Translations under genes and position numbers: made by a program | The notes under the pieces: generated by a model | Database searches by the model: none | What the model saw: only the letters and a program-made list of their open reading frames with translations | What the model was told of the DNA's origin: nothing | In this document: positions 61,919 to 64,000 of the stretch, one piece after another | Position numbering within the stretch: position 1 is the first letter of the stretch | How the letters are laid out: each line of letters starts with the position of its first letter | Assembly: GCF_964019545.1 (NCBI RefSeq) | Contig: NZ_OZ026451.1 | Span: 186,001-250,000 of the forward strand | Reading direction: 5' to 3' | DNA length: 64,000 nt | Origin: Rickettsiella endosymbiont of Xylota segnis | Lineage (GTDB): Bacteria; Pseudomonadota; Gammaproteobacteria; Diplorickettsiales; Diplorickettsiaceae

Positions 61919-62749
61919 TTAAGAAAACACATAACGGGGAAGTGAAACTTCTTGGATGGTATAAGCGGGCCAATCATTGCTTTCTAGACAATGTTGATAA
62001 CGAACTAATAGTGTTTTAAATTCTTGATAGCCCTTATCTAAGGAAGCTTCATCTAATTGATAGATAGAGATGGCATAAGGCCTAGCTTTTTCAATAACCA
62101 AAAACAGAAAGTCTTTTATTATTTTTTGTTTTAATTGTTTTATCGCTTCTCTAACCATGGCGGCTTGGATGTAATAGCCATAATCGAATGTGGCATACTG
62201 AAACGATCGTGGACTACCATTCTGAGCTGTCTTTAGATCACACACTAAATTATTACGCAAAATATCAGGACGACATTTACATAAAATACCGGTATCCGGA
62301 TCAGTCCAATATAAAGATTGTTCTATCTCTGCGTATTCAATGAGTTGTGTAGCCAGCTTATTCTTCTTAAGACTTGCTGTCATAGCTTGCAATATTTCAT
62401 ATTGATGGGCAGATAAGGTTTCTTTCTTGCCTAATTCAGATTTGATAAGTTGCCAACGTTCTTTTCCCTCCTTAGTGGCTTTATTAAACTCAGGAATAAC
62501 AAAGTATCTTTTATTAAATTCATTAGGTTCTAAGATTAAAGTGTGTAAGGCATTACCTATGGTCTGAGCTGGGGTTGCTGGCTCAGGTTTATAATCTGGA
62601 TTGAGATACTTATACCAATAGTGATAGGGAGATCGCTTAAACTCCATTAAACCGCTACGACTAAGACCTGGACCGCGATGGTAATCTTCTATGGAGAGAT
62701 CATAGAGACCTGGTTTAATGTTTTTGTCAGAAGCAATAATCTTCAGCAT
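61919..62749 (-). CDS. RecE-like PD-(D/E)XK phage exonuclease
   Basis: The frame opens at 62785, but ATG 62749 (MLKIIASDKNIKPGLYDL) gives the usual N terminus for this family, 276 aa. Family features are YHRGPGLSRSGLMEFKRSP, IGNALHTLILEP, the nuclease core ILCKCRPDIL then VCDLKTAQNG (Asp and the D-x-K pair), and FDYGYYIQAAMV (Gln/Tyr motif). It would resect double-strand ends for phage recombination. It overlaps the upstream 160-aa gene by 23 bases. No lesion is visible. Confidence 0.85.
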   Translation of the reverse strand: MLKIIASDKNIKPGLYDLSIEDYHRGPGLSRSGLMEFKRSPYHYWYKYLNPDYKPEPATPAQTIGNALHTLILEPNEFNKRYFVIPEFNKATKEGKERWQLIKSELGKKETLSAHQYEILQAMTASLKKNKLATQLIEYAEIEQSLYWTDPDTGILCKCRPDILRNNLVCDLKTAQNGSPRSFQYATFDYGYYIQAAMVREAIKQLKQKIIKDFLFLVIEKARPYAISIYQLDEASLDKGYQEFKTLLVRYQHCLESNDWPAYTIQEVSLPRYVFS

Positions 62750-63209
62750 AATAGCCACCCTTAGTCTCTGCTTCTTCGGCAGCATTAAAAGCTTGTTTGT
62801 CTTCTTCTTTTTCTAAAGCGCGATCAATGCAATAAGCTACATGTGCATCTTGTGAAGGCTTCGATTCAATAAGTGTTGCAACCAATTCATCATAGAGTCT
62901 TCGTAAACTCTTAAAAGAGCCTCGAGTGACTAACACATCAGCAACTAATTGATTAAAATGATCGTATTCTGCATCTAAGATCTCCGTTTTATTTTCACGA
63001 AGAGCGGTAACAGCTAAAGCCCATTTCATTTCTTCATTCAGATCACTATAAAGAGAGGCTTTTTGATGAACAACGGCTTGTTCAATCAAGGAATTAAAAT
63101 CATCCCAAAGCGGTTTATTTTTATTATTCATATAAAGCTTAGGATCACTGGAATAAGTCGTGTTGCCAAGTGCTTTATATGGTATTAGTTTTCTTCTAAA
63201 ATTACGCAT
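62727..63209 (-). CDS. Small phage-region protein of unknown function
   Basis: 160 aa with AGGAGG upstream, starting inside the preceding gene's end (8-base overlap). It is acidic and helical (WDDFNSLIEQAVVHQKASLY, FKSLRRLYDELVATLIES) and ends in a Tyr/Glu-rich tail (AEEAETKGGYYAEDYCF). No known motif. Tight coupling to the exonuclease gene marks it as part of the recombination module. Confidence 0.65.
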   Translation of the reverse strand: MRNFRRKLIPYKALGNTTYSSDPKLYMNNKNKPLWDDFNSLIEQAVVHQKASLYSDLNEEMKWALAVTALRENKTEILDAEYDHFNQLVADVLVTRGSFKSLRRLYDELVATLIESKPSQDAHVAYCIDRALEKEEDKQAFNAAEEAETKGGYYAEDYCF

Positions 63210-63534
63210 ATGCTACCTCCTGTTTTTCTAATTTTTCTAAAGCTTTTGAATAGAGTTCAAAACCATTAAAAGCTTCAAACTCTTTAGCTGCTAGCCTCAG
63301 GTACTTAATTCCTTGAACTTGGCAAATGTATAGATCTTCAAGATCTTTAACAGGTATATGTCCCTTATCAAGCAGTGTATGCGAGGACTTAGCATATTCT
63401 TGGATAAGGGATAGAAGATCTTTTAATGCTTCTATTAAATCATTGAGTTGGTGGGAAATTTCATAAGCTTGCGATAGATAATCACAAGCGGGTTGTTTTA
63501 GATGGACGAATTGATCTAGTATCACGTTAGCCAT
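63202..63534 (-). CDS. Small phage-region helical protein of unknown function
   Basis: 110 aa after AGGAGT. It is almost entirely helical (ISHQLNDLIEALKDLLSLIQE, VQGIKYLRLAAKEFEAF), possibly a coiled-coil dimer. It is the first gene of the minus-strand recombination operon that includes the 160-aa protein, the exonuclease and the RecT-position protein. No family is recognised. Confidence 0.6.
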   Translation of the reverse strand: MANVILDQFVHLKQPACDYLSQAYEISHQLNDLIEALKDLLSLIQEYAKSSHTLLDKGHIPVKDLEDLYICQVQGIKYLRLAAKEFEAFNGFELYSKALEKLEKQEVAYA

Positions 63535-63653
63535 GATTTACTCCTAGTAAGTAGATTGTGGTTAGCTGGTAGTCAGAATTACGAGTTCTGATTATCAGCG
63601 CTATAATTTTGTACTTATATTCCTAGTATTATAGGATCCTAGCATTACATGTG

Positions 63654-63836
63654 TCAAGCAGGAGGAGTAGGAAATTTTTTTAAATTTTCTTTTAATGTTT
63701 TTTCTATTCCTTTTCTGCATATTTCTGACATGCTAACTTTTGTGTTGAATGATAGCCATCTAAGTTGTTCCCACATTTCTTTTGGCATTTCAATTACTAG
63801 TGTTGCTTTTTCACTTTTTTTAACTAATTTAGGCAC
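63654..63836 (-). CDS. Ribbon-helix-helix-like small protein
   Basis: 60 aa from a GTG start with AGGGGA eight bases upstream. ATLVIEMPKEMWEQLRWLSFNTKVSMSEICRKGIE fits a beta strand followed by two helices (shown here as the motif around residues 11-46), the MetJ/Arc-type fold of small repressors and antitoxins. It is probably an autoregulated repressor in the phage control region. No toxin-like partner is adjacent on this strand. Confidence 0.6.
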   Translation of the reverse strand: MPKLVKKSEKATLVIEMPKEMWEQLRWLSFNTKVSMSEICRKGIEKTLKENLKKFPTPPA

Positions 63837-63924
63837 TAATTTAATCCCCTAGACTTATAGAACTCTAGTAGTATATAGTATGTATGTTATTAAATAAAAA
63901 TAATACAGATTATAAGGAATTGGA

Positions 63925-64000
63925 ATGTTATTAGAGAAAATAGAGAAATCTATTAATCTAAAAGCCCTAAAAGAAGATTTTAGAAAAATCGGGGTTAATT
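63925..64000 (+). CDS. Start of a gene running off the window
   Basis: ATG at 63925 with AAGGAA upstream opens at least 25 codons (MLLEKIEKSINLKALKEDF) to the window edge. Divergent from the ribbon-helix-helix gene. Too short to identify. Confidence 0.4.
   Translation, partial: MLLEKIEKSINLKALKEDFRKIGVN

Noticed and set aside
1-64000. CRISPR array
   Set aside because: No regularly spaced direct repeats and no cas genes were seen.

Overview
The window is AT-rich DNA of a gammaproteobacterium. The housekeeping set (cca, rsmA, mnmG, mfd, surA-lptD, rpe, djlA, waaA, phrB), a leucine dehydrogenase next to a three-gene 2-oxoacid dehydrogenase cluster, an FKBP of the Mip type, decayed genes and many orphan soluble proteins suggest an intracellular, probably arthropod-associated member of the Legionellales (Coxiellaceae, Rickettsiella/Diplorickettsia-like). 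That placement is inference from gene content; no rRNA is present to settle it.

Layout. 0-1.7 kb: a decayed SPFH/band-7 gene. 1.7-8.4 kb: cca, then leucine dehydrogenase, E1alpha, E1beta and E2 of a branched-chain-type 2-oxoacid dehydrogenase, and rsmA. 8.4-27.3 kb: conserved chromosomal backbone (CsbD protein, FKBP, mnmG, mfd, surA, lptD, a lipoprotein, rpe, djlA, waaA, riboflavin synthase, a phosphatase, photolyase) with a few orphan genes. 27.3-32.5 kb: a SIMPL protein, a degraded tRNA fragment, an orphan protein and a GH18 chitinase, ending at an intact tRNA-Arg(TCG).

32.5-47.7 kb: a P22-like (podovirus-type) prophage beside the tRNA: a frameshifted integrase, excisionase, regulator, DnaB/RecA-type helicase-ATPase, then scaffold, coat, gp4- and gp10-like, ejection-type and tail-fibre genes. 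Terminase, portal and recognisable lysis genes are absent. A truncated IS5-family element sits where terminase and portal would be expected, so the prophage looks defective.

47.9-60.8 kb: cargo. Two large orphan proteins (one with an HPDK J-domain-like motif) are effector candidates. They are followed, all on the minus strand, by a damaged hybrid histidine kinase, an adenylation-carrier-flavoprotein enzyme whose specificity code resembles that of ornithine-activating NRPS domains, a Bcr/CflA-type exporter, an OmpR-type regulator lacking the phospho-acceptor aspartate, an intact receiver protein, two unknowns and a LuxR-type regulator. This looks like one regulated unit for making and exporting a small metabolite and is the best candidate for an undescribed system. 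A short GC-rich insertion forms the ends of both the synthetase and the kinase reading frames.

61.0-64 kb: a hairpin-rich intergenic element and a minus-strand phage recombination module (RecE-like PD-(D/E)XK nuclease, a RecT-position phage protein, small genes, a ribbon-helix-helix-like protein). Phage genes therefore flank the cargo on both sides, which suggests that it lies within or between mobile elements.
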